A stretch of 64,000 nucleotides of DNA from Carposina sasakii (GCA_014607495.2 CP053154.1:6262001-6326000); one strand, 5' to 3'. Positions 10,526-22,675 are shown, counted from the stretch's first letter. Program-made: numbers and translations. Notes: generated by a model not told the origin, from the letters alone.

Positions 10526-11566
10526 TACTCGTACCCCGTACTTTCGGAATTCTGAAATATTATCAAAATAACTATTCATTATTATATTATAGACAAAGAT
10601 CTCTGAGAAGTACTGAGAATGAGACGTAGGTATTACCCAATCAATTTGTACGTACCAATTGCATGCCAGCTATTACCTAAGCGAATCAGATCACTCAGTT
10701 CCGGGAAGGTAAGGAGAGACCAGTCGAGGTGAAGTAACGGACCGTCCGTGGGAACGCAGACTTCCGGCATGTACACCTCAGCTATTTCCTCTGTAGGGTG
10801 ACCCCTATTGCACGCGATGTGGAAACTAATGTTGGATTCGTTGCAATCATTATCGTAACGTCTTCGCTATGTCGGCTTCACGTCAGTTTTCCACTGATTT
10901 ATAATTACTAGGTTTACGGATTTCCAAAATTATTTGATAACATGGTCGATTCTGACCGTCACACTTAGACCTAAACCTAAAAATTAGTCCTACCTATTCC
11001 TTTCTGTCTCAGCCATTTATGTTAAAAATAGAGAGGGACAGACCTGTCTAATTTAGGTGTGAAGGTCAGAATAGACCATAATGATTTATCTAGCCATCTA
11101 AGTATGATTTTTTCAGAACTAAGTTGTATCTACCTACACCGTCCGCTAAGCAAGTAATGGAATATAACTTATTACATGTTACAGATATGTACGAGCAAGA
11201 GCTATTTGTCACCCACAAATCCAATTCGCATAAATGGATATTTCTGATATCTTCTGATACGTTAATTGTCTAGGAGCTTAATTTATTTCTCTATAGGATA
11301 GTGTTACTAGCTAAAGCTAGTTAGCTTTCTGTAACGGATTCAAGTGCTCGACAGCACAACAGGACTTAATGTAAAACAAGTGCACTGCACTTCCCTGTAA
11401 CCATTGCTTGCAAAACATAAAAGAAATCAAAGCGACTAAGATTAAGCGCTTGAAATTTTTACTAATAATAACTTCTATTACAGCCTTGTAACCAATCTGA
11501 CTCTAGAGCTAGAACTACCTACTGGAGTCTATACAAGGGTTGCCAGATATAAACTTATCAAACCCG
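10526..11566. other. Gene-free stretch
   Basis: No gene or recognised repeat. A short inverted pair (AATAGACCATAA near 11069 against ATGGTCGATTCTGACC near 10942) is present but weak. Confidence 0.45.
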
Positions 11567-11752
11567 GCCCCCTGATTATCTAATTTGTGATAGCAAAGCC
11601 GAAGCAAAGCGATAGCAAAAATTGTACAATATTCGTCTTGAAATGTCAAATTTCTTTTGAAATTCATTTTACGTAATACGAATTTGATAAGAAATCAGTG
11701 ATTTTTGTAAAATTTTCGCTATCGCTTTGCTTTTACTAGTTAAGTAAGGGGG
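11567..11752. mobile_element. Foldback MITE, family D copy 1
   Basis: Inverted arms GCAAAGCGATAGCAAAAATT and AAATTTTCGCTATCGCTTTGC flank a core with TGAAATTCATTTTA. The termini CCCCCTGATTATCTAA and TTAAGTAAGGGGG are roughly inverted. Closely matched at 17484-17650. Confidence 0.8.
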
Positions 11753-14470
11753 TCGGACAATTCTAAGACAACGGTATCGGGTTGTGGCCATAGTAAAAAG
11801 TATCTTGTTTATTTTTATTTTCATAGGATCTAGGTATATTTTTATTTGAAAAAAAATGCCATTGTTCTCAAATACATATTTTATTACATAGGTGTCTACG
11901 AATTAGTAGGTAATTAACGCCAGTTATAATTTTAAGATGCAGTTTAGACTTAAAACTGGTAGTGAAGTCGCAAGCGCGGGCGGAAAGTAAGCACTACCCT
12001 CCCGCGCACGACCCGTTACTTTTTGTAATAACTAATAAAACTGTGCCAACGTGAATGAGTCTAAAGTGAAAAAGTGAAGTATTTTCATAGGTGCGTGAGC
12101 GTAGCGATCCAGAACAGAGTTTTAATGTTGCAAAATATACTAAACAAACATTTTTCTATTGTACTGAAATACATATAGGTAGTATTTTTGCGTTTTTCAA
12201 TAGTGTATAGTAAGTACAGAGTTCCGAAATATAGTACAATACTAAGTATAATTTGGTATAATTAAGTAATTATAGTACGGTTGGCAACCCTACTCACACT
12301 ACTCACAGACAGGCCAGCCGTGTCATTCGTTGTTAGTTAATTTTGTTACAAAAAGTAGGTTTTCAGAATCCGAGACAATAAGGTCTAATTACTGGACACG
12401 GGACAAGACTCAAAATTCCGGGACAATCTCGGATTTCCCGGCCACCTACTCGTAGCAACCCTAGTCTATACCAGTCTTATAATTTCTGATCACAAACAAA
12501 ATAGGTTAATTAAAACCTTTGACTATACTATACTCTTTCTACGATTAAAACAAATTATGTGGAAAAATAAATTAGGGGTGGACTTTGCGAGAAAATGGTG
12601 CTAAGGGGGTCAATGAAAACTAAATCTAATGGCACAGCCAAATTGTAAATAGACCCCACTTTGAAGCTAAGGTACCTAACCAGTAATTCAGCGTAACTAT
12701 TGAACAAGTCCGTTGACCGTTGTCAAGCCTGCGCGGGAGTCTTCGTCTTTATCTACCGGAAGCGAGGCCGCGCCGGAAGCACGCAATCTCGACCAATTGG
12801 ACGTCACGCCTCGTGCGCATGCCCCCTAGTGGACTACATCGTTTACTTTGTGTTCTTGGATGTTGTAGGACACGGGAAAGAGGAAAATATAAAAAGAAGC
12901 TGTTACCCGCGACTCCGTCACCGTGGACTACAGGCACTGACAGCTATTACTTCTCCGTACTCCCAACAATACTGTATCCAGAAGATTGGCTAAGTAAATA
13001 AATCGTAAAGATGTAAATAAACAAACTTACTTACGAATAAGTAATATTAGTTGGGTTGGGATGCAGTTAAGCATTCCCTGTTTAGAAGAGAACGATTGGT
13101 GAGAGAGAAGCGAATATATTTTTTTATAATATCCACCTACGATCCAGAGTACCTAAATAGGTATATTCTTTGCAACGATCGCGTAGACATAAACTGAAAC
13201 TAATGTAACTCCTGTAAGCTCTTTCTCTTGGTGTACCTACGAGTAGTTCATCGCTCCTAAATGCCTCGTTACGATCGTTTACTAGGTATGTTGCAATTTT
13301 GCACAAAGAATATACCTAAGTTAGGTTTTATTTTTTACCTAACAAACTTCTTCATGAAAAGTCTTATATTTTTGGAACTGCCATAACCAATATTATCCTA
13401 ACACCAGACGAGCTCGCGTGCAATACCTACGGTTGAAATTCCTCTAGCACATTATGAAACATCGACAGTTAAATACATCTCGGTATGTTACTTTTGGTGT
13501 ATGTACCTACCGCGATGCGGAACCGGCAGTACAAGCGGCCAAATTACATTGAGCTGCTTCGCTTCCTTTTGTTCTTCGAGAATATGCCAAGGGAAAGGTA
13601 CTATAACCGTCTGCTGGGGGGCTCAGTTAAACGGTCATGTTACTTCTCTGACATTGACCTCTAGAGCGGTCATAGAGGCCTCACTGCTTATACATATTCA
13701 ACGGCTTTATCTCCATATTAATGGCATCGGGGAGATGAGACACTGACTACGGCATGTCATCCCGGATAATATTTTCAGTAATCTCAAGGCTACAATTTGT
13801 AATCTCAACTTGTTAGTTCACTTTATTGACAGCTTTTTTCTTCCTCAATTAATGGTAGGTACTTTGAACGTTTTCATTGGTTTATTTTAGTAGCAATAAT
13901 GCACAAGACACATACTTAAAAGTTTTTTTTTTTAATATAATGAATGCATTCTGCTTGCGTCGTCGTTGTTATTTTCGACCAAATTATTCGTCCGGTCTGT
14001 GTAATTTTAATTCGAATAGTAGTCTTGTCAGACTAGACTCAAAGTTCCGTCTGACCTTCGGTTTTGTCCGTCAGAAAGCAATAAAAAGCTGTTTTGGTCC
14101 TCCACACACGAGCGAGACAAAAAACGAATAAAAATAAGATGTGACCGGAAAGTCCAGTCACTCGTTTTCGGAATAACACTTGTGGAACCGGTTAGGCGCA
14201 CGATTCCAATATACGTGTTTCCTTCCTTCTAGTTATAGCGATCGGTTGGAAACAACATATTTGGCTACAATACTTGGGAATACTTAACGATGTACATCTG
14301 GATAATACTTATGATGTTATTAGCCGATTGATCCCCAGAGAGCCTTAGGAAGATTTTACCTTTAGATTGTTTTGAAAAGTAGCCAGCTGATTTCTATATT
14401 TGGAAATATAATACCGAAGCAGCCAAATCATAAGACTAGAATATTCGGTAGTATAGAATAGACCACCACG
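11753..14470. other. Gene-free intergenic stretch
   Basis: A GC-richer island at about 12720-12930 holds two GGAAGC cores and an NRF1-like GTGCGCATGC; it is open in several frames on both strands, so composition rather than coding explains the open frames. Another GC-richer patch spans 13500-13740. At 12370-12450 CCGAGACAAT and GACAATCTCGG are inverted around a degenerate repeat. No gene supported. Confidence 0.45.
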
Positions 14471-14720
14471 CTGAATGTAAACAGGAGACGGAAGTGAGTA
14501 ACGTATGCAAAACTACGAATTTATCGATTTCAGTCCGTCAATATGGCGTCGTTTTATTTATCTTTTCTGCTTCTACCCGCGCTGGCGCCTTACTTCCGGC
14601 GGAAACGGGAGTCGTCTCCGTTCAACCCTTACCACGGTTCCTGTTTCCGGGTTCCATTCGGTCCGGAAAAGTTCACCCCATCAACCCATTTTCGGGAATT
14701 TCTGTTCAACGGGCACGGAA
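14471..14720. promoter_or_regulatory. GC-rich island with ETS and YY1/PHO-like motifs
   Basis: Contains GACGGAAGTGA (about 14481), CAATATGGCG (14539-14548) and ACTTCCGGCGGAAAC (14592 onward), all in GC-rich sequence that is open in three frames at once. No single frame has protein-like character. Motif content suggests a promoter or enhancer; inference only. Confidence 0.35.
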
Positions 14721-17483
14721 ATTATGTTGAGTTTTATATTTATACTACTTACTTATACCTCGAATCTCTATGTGTGTACTGTAGAAACTTTGAGAAATAT
14801 AACGAAATAGGACAAAATTTTACTTATCTACTTATTTAAAATGCACATTCTCCTGCTTAAACATCGCAATTTTCAATTATCTAAGTATCCGTGGCATCAT
14901 TTTACAATATGAGTATTATACAGGATCTAAGTACGTATCCGTGGAAAATACATACATGCATACATATATAATCACGCCTTTATCCCTTACGTGGAAAATA
15001 TGAGTATTATATAGGTATCTTATCCTAATATTTTAAGTAAGTATCTGATATGCTTTACCCATAAATTAAATATACAAAAATTTTTGGTCATTCTACAGAA
15101 TACTGCAAAAACTTGAAACTTGCAATAGCTTGATACAATTCCGCCATGACAAATACGAAGATTATTATAATTTCAATACGCCCACACTTCTGCATTTGGG
15201 TAAACGCTGTTGTAAATTTTGCAACTGCTATCGGTACTGGCAATGTTTCGATGTTGCAAGCGAGCGCTTCCTCAATTGCGTACACGCAGCCTGACCGCAA
15301 CGAGACGCCCAATTTCTGCGCTTAGTAACATTAAATAATAATTTATGTGCAAATTATTTTTTATGAAATACTGGCAGATACCTACTGTCGTATACTTTGT
15401 CGTATATTATGACGCGTGTTGTCATTGAACCTCAATTTTTAAATGAAAATGGAATTCGTCATTATAAATTTCAAAAACGTAGGTAGTCTGGGGAAGAAAT
15501 AAGGGGCTTTAACCCGTAAATCAAGTAGGATTCTTGTGCGAAATAAAAATCTATAATTCTCAAAGCTATGCTTAACAGTCGCCATTGATTTAATTGATAT
15601 AACTAGATAACTAATAGGCGTGGCTCAAACTGCTAGATCTCATCGCGGCCTAGTTCGCGTCTGCTACGCACCATTACGTCAGACACGCACTAACTCAAGT
15701 CAGGCGCCTCGTGTGTTCTAACAATTACCAGTCAATATTATGTCATGTGGAGTTAGTATGCTTTGCACTAACTACGTAATGTGGCCGAGACTGCTTCTCG
15801 GGAAAGGTATCTAAGGTGGCCATTGAAAATTCGTGAGGGAATTTCCTATCTATTAGTGGAGTTGTTTTTTGAGGAAGTTCCAGTGTTGTTATTCAACAGA
15901 TTCTTAGAATTGATTTATCTAGCTTTATCTTTATAGGTTGGTAGTCTATTTTTCCTATCGAACGCTCCGAAACGAGACGAAACATCAATTGGAGACTGCG
16001 GAGAACACAATAAATATTTTAAAGATCGACAATGAATAACATCTCTTGCAAAAACTAGGCAGAAATCCATGTAACCTATATAATATAGGTGCACCGGCTA
16101 TCAGTATGCAGGCGACTTGCCAATTACAGGCGAGACCTACTTTCTTACCTTCGAACTTTTACTTCCTGCGGGCAGGCCGGTCGCGCCACGCAACGCATTA
16201 CGAAAGTGGCGCGAAATGCTCGGCCGACATTCGAATGCTTGCGCCACCTTTCAGGAAGTACCGCGGCTGGATTACGTAGCGCCCGCACTATCCTTGCTTG
16301 AGAAACCCGGGAGCTTGTGGTTGCGAACAAAGACATAGAGCATGGCAGTAGATGTGGGTGCCTCTTGTTACAGAACACTTACTTTACAGTACTGAAACTG
16401 TCGGCAGTGCCTTTCCAGATGACCAGTTTGGATTCTGGAAGCAGCGGTATTCTAGGCCTTTCATCTCATCTATTCCGGTCATTTTGGGGATTATTTAGAT
16501 TGTGAAATTTTGCATACAAGTTGTCCAGAATATACTTAGATAAAGGCTAGGGGTTCATTGTGTGCCGAAAAATAATCAAGACCTTGTTAATTCTGTAGTG
16601 CACTTTGATAGAGGAGACAGGTTATAAATACTAAAAGATTGTGGGAACATAATTAAAGGATTCATGTACCTAATATGGTATTGCTGCACACTCCACCGCC
16701 CTATATCCGTGGCGACAGCCCACGTTACGTCTTTCGCCAGCCCACATGACAACACTAAATGAAGTCGCTCTTACGAATCGCTTACCGAGATAATATACCG
16801 ATAACTAATTGAAATGTTAGGCATTTCCTGTAATATAAACATGATAACACAATAACATTACACTTCAAGATAATTAAAAATACGTAGTTAAAGCTGTTGT
16901 AAATCCAGAAAGTGAATGTAGAGCTCATTATTTAGAAATAATCTTATTGCCTACTCTAAAGCAGGATGTTATAGGTAGGTAATCTTTCTCGGAACCATGT
17001 TGAGTTACCTAAGACAACTTGTCTTACGCCAGAGTATAGGTAGATGTGGCGAAATAATTTTACCATAAAATTACTCAATGTTACACCTAGATAAGTACTG
17101 TTCTCTTTAGCTAGATAACAAATATAAATGATTGCACTTACTGCATATTTTATGAAATCTATTTTAGTGTAACCTTATGTTCATGGACACGTAAATTCAC
17201 ATACCTAATAGGCAGATACGTACATATATTGCACTAAAGTTTACGTACCTAAATTCATCTTGGGTATAGCAGCAGAAAATCAAAATGAACCTAACAAAAT
17301 GTAGCAAAAATTCTAGGAGTAGGTACACTACCTAGGTACATACGTATCAAGACCTAGATATCTACCCCAATAGTCCCCGCAAAGGGTATGCATCAGTATG
17401 GGAATAATTAATCCACTTTGTGTATCCCACACCAAATCTGTACAAGTTCTCTAAAAGGGCCTCTACATCTTGGCTACGTACCA
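14721..17483. other. Gene-free intergenic stretch
   Basis: A GC-rich patch at 16100-16330 is open in three plus-strand frames and one minus-strand frame and includes ACTTCCTGC and AGGAAGTACCG. No gene seen. Short TACCTA-rich runs occur at 17210-17345. Confidence 0.45.
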
Positions 17484-17650
17484 CCCCCTGATCACCTAAT
17501 TTGCAATAGCAAAGCCGAAGCAAAGCGATAGCGAAAATTCATTCAAAGTTCCTTTGAAATTCATTTTATAATACGAATTTGACAAGCAATCAGCGATTTT
17601 TGTACAATTTTCGCTATCGCTTTGCATTTGCTAGTTAGGTAATAAGAGAG
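17484..17650. mobile_element. Foldback MITE, family D copy 2
   Basis: Starts CCCCCTGATCACCTAATTTG and carries the arms GCAAAGCGATAGCGAAAATT and AATTTTCGCTATCGCTTTGC, which are perfect complements. Shorter core than copy 1 at 11567. Confidence 0.8.
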
Positions 17651-18514
17651 CCGATGCACACCTTTCAAAGGCCCGGGGTCTCCGTAGTTCTGTGTCTTTC
17701 AAAACAGATACAATAGTTACCGTTCTTTAGGATTTAATCATGTAAATTAGATAATAATAATTTGATCTCACTATATCACATACACTACCTAATAAATGTG
17801 AAAATCATTGCTGAACAGAATAGTTTTCTCAATTAGCTCAATTGCATACATAGCTACATTGCACAAATCCCATGCGCGCGAATAGGAAAAAATGCGCAAG
17901 AACTGTTTTAGGGCGAGAAAATTCACATAGACTCGTTCCGTTAGTACCTATTCTATGCGCAAGCGCATAACCCCATCTTCTAACTACTTCTGCTAACACA
18001 CGTAATGTGCAACGGCGCGCACCCGATCTCGCACGACCGGTCCCGAAACTAGGTCATCTCTTTTTGTTCCACCAGTGCAGTAGTTAATGATTCCGTAATT
18101 AGAATAGGTAATTTTTTTAAAACGAAAAACCGACTTCCTCCCAAAACTCGAGCTTACTAAAGTAAAATTTTACTAAAGGGCAAATATATATTGCGTTAAG
18201 CCGTGTACGAAGTTTAGAAGGCATAATATTGTCAGATTTATGTGCCAGCAAATGATTAAATAGGCCACATGACAAAAGAGAAATGAGTAGGCTTCGAAAC
18301 TTTACGTCTGACAACATAAGCAACATATAAATAATTACACTCCTTCTTCCTGCCCTGTTCCCAATCATTTGGGGTCGGTGCAATATGTAGGTACTCTTCT
18401 TTCATTCATCCCTATTATCCGTCATCTCGTTATTCTCATGTCTACCTCTTCCTCTATAACCATCTTACTACGGACACGGCTTAACGCAACATATAATTTC
18501 ACCACTTAACACAA
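17651..18514. other. Gene-free stretch with repeat edges
   Basis: At 18127 AAAACCGACTTCC marks the start of a minus-oriented repeat edge. CCCTGTTCCCAATCATTTGG near 18353 looks like another dispersed repeat. GC-richer sequence with TGCGCAAGCGCA lies near 17955. No gene. Confidence 0.4.
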
Positions 18515-18575
18515 TTATCTTCATAAGCCTATTGCAGTCCACTACTGGACGTAGGCCTCCCCCTGCCATAGGGGT
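18515..18575 (-). mobile_element. RTE-type 3' tail fragment
   Basis: Minus strand reads GGAGGCCTACGTCCAGTAGTGGACTGCAATAGGCT, the same 3' tail as 26341-26375 (plus), and close to the minus-strand 3' end at 38955-38990. A 5'-truncated scrap without coding. Confidence 0.65.
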
Positions 18576-18599
18576 ATTTTGTTACTAAAAAGTTCCACT

Positions 18600-19036
18600 A
18601 TCTGTTTTTCGGCGGCTCCATCATTAGACCCTCGTTTCCTTTATATTATGTGTAGCTGGCCAAAATTCTCTATAAAAATCTAAAAACGGACTACTCGTGC
18701 CTTTTATATTTGAGGATATCCCTAGATTCCTTAGAGATTCCATCATCAGATGTTATGTTTTATATGTAGGTGATCAAACCGCTCAGTAAAAGTATAAAAA
18801 CAGGCTACATGTGCCTACAATATTTGAGGATTGCCCTCGATTTCTCCAAGATCCCATCATCAGATCCTGACATGGTGAATATGGGACCAACTTGGAAGCA
18901 TACCGTGACAAACTATAAAAAAATTGAAATCGGTTCATAAATGACGGAGTTCTGAGGTAACACACATAAAAAATATATAAAAAAAAAACATACAGTCGAA
19001 TTGATAACCTCTCTTTTTTGAAGTCGGTTAAAAAGA
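18600..19036 (+). repeat. AACCGACTTC-edge repeat with internal ~120-bp tandem units
   Basis: CCATCATYAGAY recurs at 18618, 18740 and 18854, each unit carrying a YATTTGAGGAT segment, giving two-and-a-bit imperfect tandem units of 122 and 114 bases. The right edge is TTTTTTGAAGTCGGTT. An inverted AACCGACTTC lies at 18129. A related minus copy is at 9936-10165. Confidence 0.7.
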
Positions 19037-19050
19037 GGGTGTGATATGCC

Positions 19051-19261
19051 CAGGGCCGGCCCACCCATACTGCGAACGGAGCAGTCGGTCCCGACGCCAA
19101 ATCCTAGGGGGCGACTAAATGGTAAAGAATATATCTTTATATAAGAAAATGGTTGCGTTCACAATAACTTAACAAGGTATATATTATTAAGAGCAAACAG
19201 GAGAGGCACCATAAATTGGATCTAGCTCCATTCTAAAATTTACTTCGGGCCGGCGGCGCTG
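19051..19261. mobile_element. hAT-type MITE with 8-bp target-site duplication
   Basis: The 211-bp element begins CAGGGCCGGCCCACC and ends GGGCCGGCGGCGCTG. It is bounded by exact 8-bp copies GATATGCC at 19043-19050 and 19262-19269. Eight-base duplications and CAG-GC-type ends are hallmarks of the hAT superfamily. No transposase coding; mobilised in trans if at all. Confidence 0.8.
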
Positions 19262-19269
19262 GATATGCC

Positions 19270-21082
19270 GAACAGATAGATTGGTTGGAGAGGGGTAGAT
19301 ATCATAGTTGCCAGATGCACGATAATTATCGTAGATCCACGATAATTTTGAGTGTCATGCCATAAAAATGAAAATTAGGTAAACTAAAAAAAAAAAAAAA
19401 TCGTAATTTTCTTGTGAAAACGATAATGTTTTCTGGTTGTTATATTTTGTCTTGTGATGTGAAAGTGCGTGTGCATTCAGGTACGATATTTTTATCATGG
19501 GCGCAAAGTTGTTTCTTACATTTTGACTAACTTTACACTTGTTCTTAATTTTGTTTCCATTCATCATATTGTCAACATTCAGAATAATTTTACTGTTGGC
19601 TGTATGTGCTTAGTTTCCCTTGCCTTTCCTTCGGGATAAACTAAAAAAAATTGACTGACGTGGAAGTAACAATACATTTATGTAGAGATATTTTATTGCA
19701 CATTTTTCATACTACTTACTGCCTTTGACCTTTGATAACAGACGGGCGGTAGCATTACAAAGTTACCTAGCTAATACTAGCAGAAATTATCATAACCTTA
19801 ATTAACAACATTAAGTGATACTTACAAAGGGACTCTATGTTTAAGTCCCTTGTTATGTACCTACTTTCCAAAGATTAGAATCCTAAAATATCATATACTT
19901 AGGCAATTTACAGCTTCACTGCGTTAAGCCATTAAAACTTAAACGCAAGTACAGTTACACGCTGCAAAATCCATTATAGCGGTCGAGAATCTCGCGAGAT
20001 TTACAATGCAAGGTGTAGACTGTACAAAGATGGCCGCACGCGGAAGCGCGCGACTTCCGCGTTGCCCTGCGCATGCGCAGCTTGCTCGTGATACGCTAAC
20101 ACACACAGATCAACAGAGCCGTACTGTACCTAGAACTATGTAACTACGTTTAAACCACAGTAGAGTTCATATTAGAGTCCTACATAAGTTCTATAGCCTA
20201 GACTTTAAAGACGAGTTTGCTACATCATGCCAGCGCGTTAACGTTATTAAGTCATACGATAACTGCACTGGTCACAGTCATAAAGACAGAGTACGAAATT
20301 ACGCACGTGTTCCGATGTTTGTGCAAAAGCTTAGGTAGGTAACTACATAGCAGTCTGTGTGAATACATTACATCCCGAACAAAGTAAAAATTAGATGACT
20401 AGCCCGTCTACGAGTAAAAATATTAACTGGCCGTCTGATTATTGTAGGCAGGTACTCTACTGTGGAGTACACTAGTATATTAATAATTTCCTTTTAAAAT
20501 ACTCATATACTCGTATGTCATAAAAACAAAGAGACACGATTTCCACTTGAGTGGATGTCCACTTCCAGTTTAGCATTTCTCTGAAATATGTATCTTGTAA
20601 TGTAAACCCAGCTTTGTACCATTCTGATCAGACAATTCATTGCCTAAATATGAGGGTATTTACTTTCAAACTGGTTAGAGCTGTTACCAAGCCGATGTGC
20701 CCGGACATGCTTCGGCCAATTACGTCCAATTGTGCCAATTGAAGCTCCACCACCCTTCCGCTTCGGAGTCCATCTCCACGTCATGCGGACAAACAGCTGC
20801 CACCAACATTTATTAATAGGCATTTATTAACACATGAAGTGTAGGAGTGTCAATCGCCGATGCAAAGATTGTTGAGCAATTAGTTCGTTGTCGGTTCTTA
20901 TTTTTGGTGAGTTCTGTTTGCGACTTACAATTTCAGTGCTTCGTTGTTACCTTCTGATTATATTGAACTATTAACATTTTTGATAGTTTGGTAATCGGAT
21001 TCTCCTATTTCCCTATTAGGGTGGTTGTTAGTCCAGCTATACCCACAGGTAACATACTTAGTATGTATATGTTATACTAGAA
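19270..21082. other. Gene-free intergenic stretch
   Basis: Contains reiterated CACGATAATT near 19318-19350, an AT-rich run, and the motif cluster listed separately at 19990-20079. The small open frames have no protein-like features. Confidence 0.45.
19990..20079. promoter_or_regulatory. Orphan promoter-like motif cluster
   Basis: Within 90 bases lie TCTCGCGAGA (19990-19999), AAGATGGCCGC (20027-20037, YY1/PHO-like), CGGAAG (20041), ACTTCCG (20053-20059, ETS) and the perfect palindrome TGCGCATGCGCA (20068-20079, NRF1/erect wing type). These co-occur in TATA-less promoters. No coding exon is visible nearby, so it may drive a non-coding RNA or a distant first exon. Confidence 0.5.
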
Positions 21083-21404
21083 TCTATCTATCTATACATA
21101 TAATAAAAATGTAACGGATCGCTGTCTGTACATGGAGGATATATGAGAAAAAATATTATAGGAGACCTTTATCAACGCAATAGGACCCAAAACGATGATT
21201 TTTTGAATTTTTTTCTGTTTGTCTGTGCGAATCTCAGCAACGGCTGAACCGATTTAGATGCAGTTTTCATCAGGAATATATTGTGACAGGTCCCACTTAA
21301 CATATAGGCTACTTTTTATCCCGGGAAAATATTTTTATCCCGGATAATTTCGACATTTTGTTTTTTCTGTAGTCCACGCGGACGGTGTAGCGGGCGTCCA
21401 CTAG
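21083..21404 (+). mobile_element. Non-autonomous Helitron (Lep1-like), complete
   Basis: Starts A|TCTATCTATCTATACATATA and ends GGGCGTCCACTAG|T, so both the 5' TC and 3' CTAG ends and the A-T insertion site of Helitrons are present. The body includes CACGCGGACGGTGTAGCGGG and the ATCCCGGATAATTT palindromic region. Non-coding, 322 bases. Confidence 0.75.
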
Positions 21405-21479
21405 TGTAAAATAACGATGGACATTTCGTTGGTCTTACGTGTTTATATAACGTGCTCGTATAATTGCAAACGTATTGTC

Positions 21480-22318
21480 AACATATGTTAAGTCATCAAT
21501 CATATGTTAAGTCGGACCTGTCACAATATATTCCTGAAAACTGCACCGAAATCGATTTATTTATTTATTTATTTATTAAATTAGAAAGCCAACATAATAC
21601 ATAACAGTTCCGTAAGATACAAGTTGGACAGGAGTACACGATAATATTATGTATCACAATTAAGGCTAGCACAACTTTTACAATAAATGAAGTAAAACTA
21701 TTTAACCATTATTTAAGTGAAGCGTATTAAAACATAAGCATGGAGTAACTTGTATTAAGACACTTTATGCTTAAATACATTTACAGGATCACCAGTTATA
21801 TCAATGTTTACTGATTTGGATAATTTGTTATAGGTATCCATTAATCTTGTCAGAGGAGAATGCCTACCTAGATTAGTCTTATGCGGATTCGGGCTAAATA
21901 GATGGTAGTTTTTTAATCTGTAACCACAGCGTGGAATGTTAAATCTAATTTCATTGAGTAACTGTGGTGAATCTATGATATTATTAACAATTTTGTACAA
22001 GAAGGATAGGTCCAGACATGTCCTGCGATCAGTGAGAGATGATAGCTTGTAATAATTTAGTATATCTCGGTTAAGTAGTCGGCCTTTGAAAGCTACATTT
22101 CGCAGAAACTTTTTTTGGACTCTTTCAATTTTGTTAATATAGATTTTGTAATGTGTTAGCAGTATTCGGACCTGTCACTTTAAATTTATTGGTGTTTCTA
22201 ATACCTGCCATCCTGATTTTGAAACAATACTGTCGATCAATACAAATCGATCCAGCCGTTTCTGAGATTAGCGTACACAAACATCGATCCGTTACAATTT
22301 TATTATATGTATAGAAGA
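21480..22318 (-). mobile_element. Second Helitron copy, inverted, split by an insertion
   Basis: The minus strand begins A|TCTTCTATACATATAATAAA at 22318 and continues through AACGGATCGATGTTTG and GAGATTAGCG-complement sequence to about 22244. It resumes at 21556 with CGATTTCGGTGCAGTTTTCA and reaches about 21480. The expected CTAG end is missing, so the copy is 3' truncated. It faces the forward copy at 21083-21404. Confidence 0.65.
21557..22243 (-). pseudogene. Non-LTR retrotransposon 3' end (jockey/CR1-like RT C-terminus)
   Basis: Minus-strand frame from about 22142 reads YINKIERVQKKFLRNV, then KLSSLTDRRTCLDLSFLYK, then IVNNIIDSPQLLNEIRF and ends near 21755. This is the conserved C-terminal tail after the reverse transcriptase of jockey/CR1-group elements. 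It is 5' truncated with no palm motifs. A (TTTA)n-type tail lies at 21557-21577. AAATCGAT occurs at both 21549-21556 and 22244-22251, the likely target-site duplication inside the host Helitron. Confidence 0.75.
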
Positions 22319-22459
22319 TACTTGTCGTAGATAAATTATTGTACAAGTAGGTATTTATTATACTTATATACGAGTACAAGTTGATAGTATAAGGAAATTC
22401 CAATTAAAGGTACTGTGTCGAGCGAATTAGGTAAATCTTTACTGCTATTGATAATATTG

Positions 22460-22675
22460 GCCGCGTGGTGCCGGCAGAGTAGAATTCGTACCCCATGTCT
22501 GCCCGTACCCTACGTAGCGATTAAGGGTTACCGGGAGGTGGACAGCAGCGACTCCCGTGTTGACAACATAGTCCAAAATACAAACTGCGGTCACCAACCC
22601 GCCTGCCCAGCGTGGTGACTATGGGCAAATACCCCCCATGGCAGTCTTGTGGCGTGTACTGGGGGAAGCCCGAAA
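22460..22675 (+). mobile_element. SINE-like retroposon, 3'-incomplete copy
   Basis: Starts GCCGCGTGGTGCCGGCAGAG and is nearly identical to the full copy at 26123-26390 up to GTCTTGTGGCGTG; it then diverges and lacks the GATGAT tail. The small open frames here are not coding, as the same stretch recurs elsewhere as a repeat. Confidence 0.75.

Noticed and set aside
12700..13001. Two overlapping plus-strand frames and one minus-strand frame
   Set aside because: Openness in several frames in a GC-rich patch with no protein-like pattern.
14494..14839. Three overlapping plus-strand open frames of about 80-100 codons
   Set aside because: All three frames are open at once, a composition effect; none looks like a protein.
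16046..16505. Cluster of overlapping open frames on both strands
   Set aside because: Multi-frame openness in GC-rich sequence without motifs.
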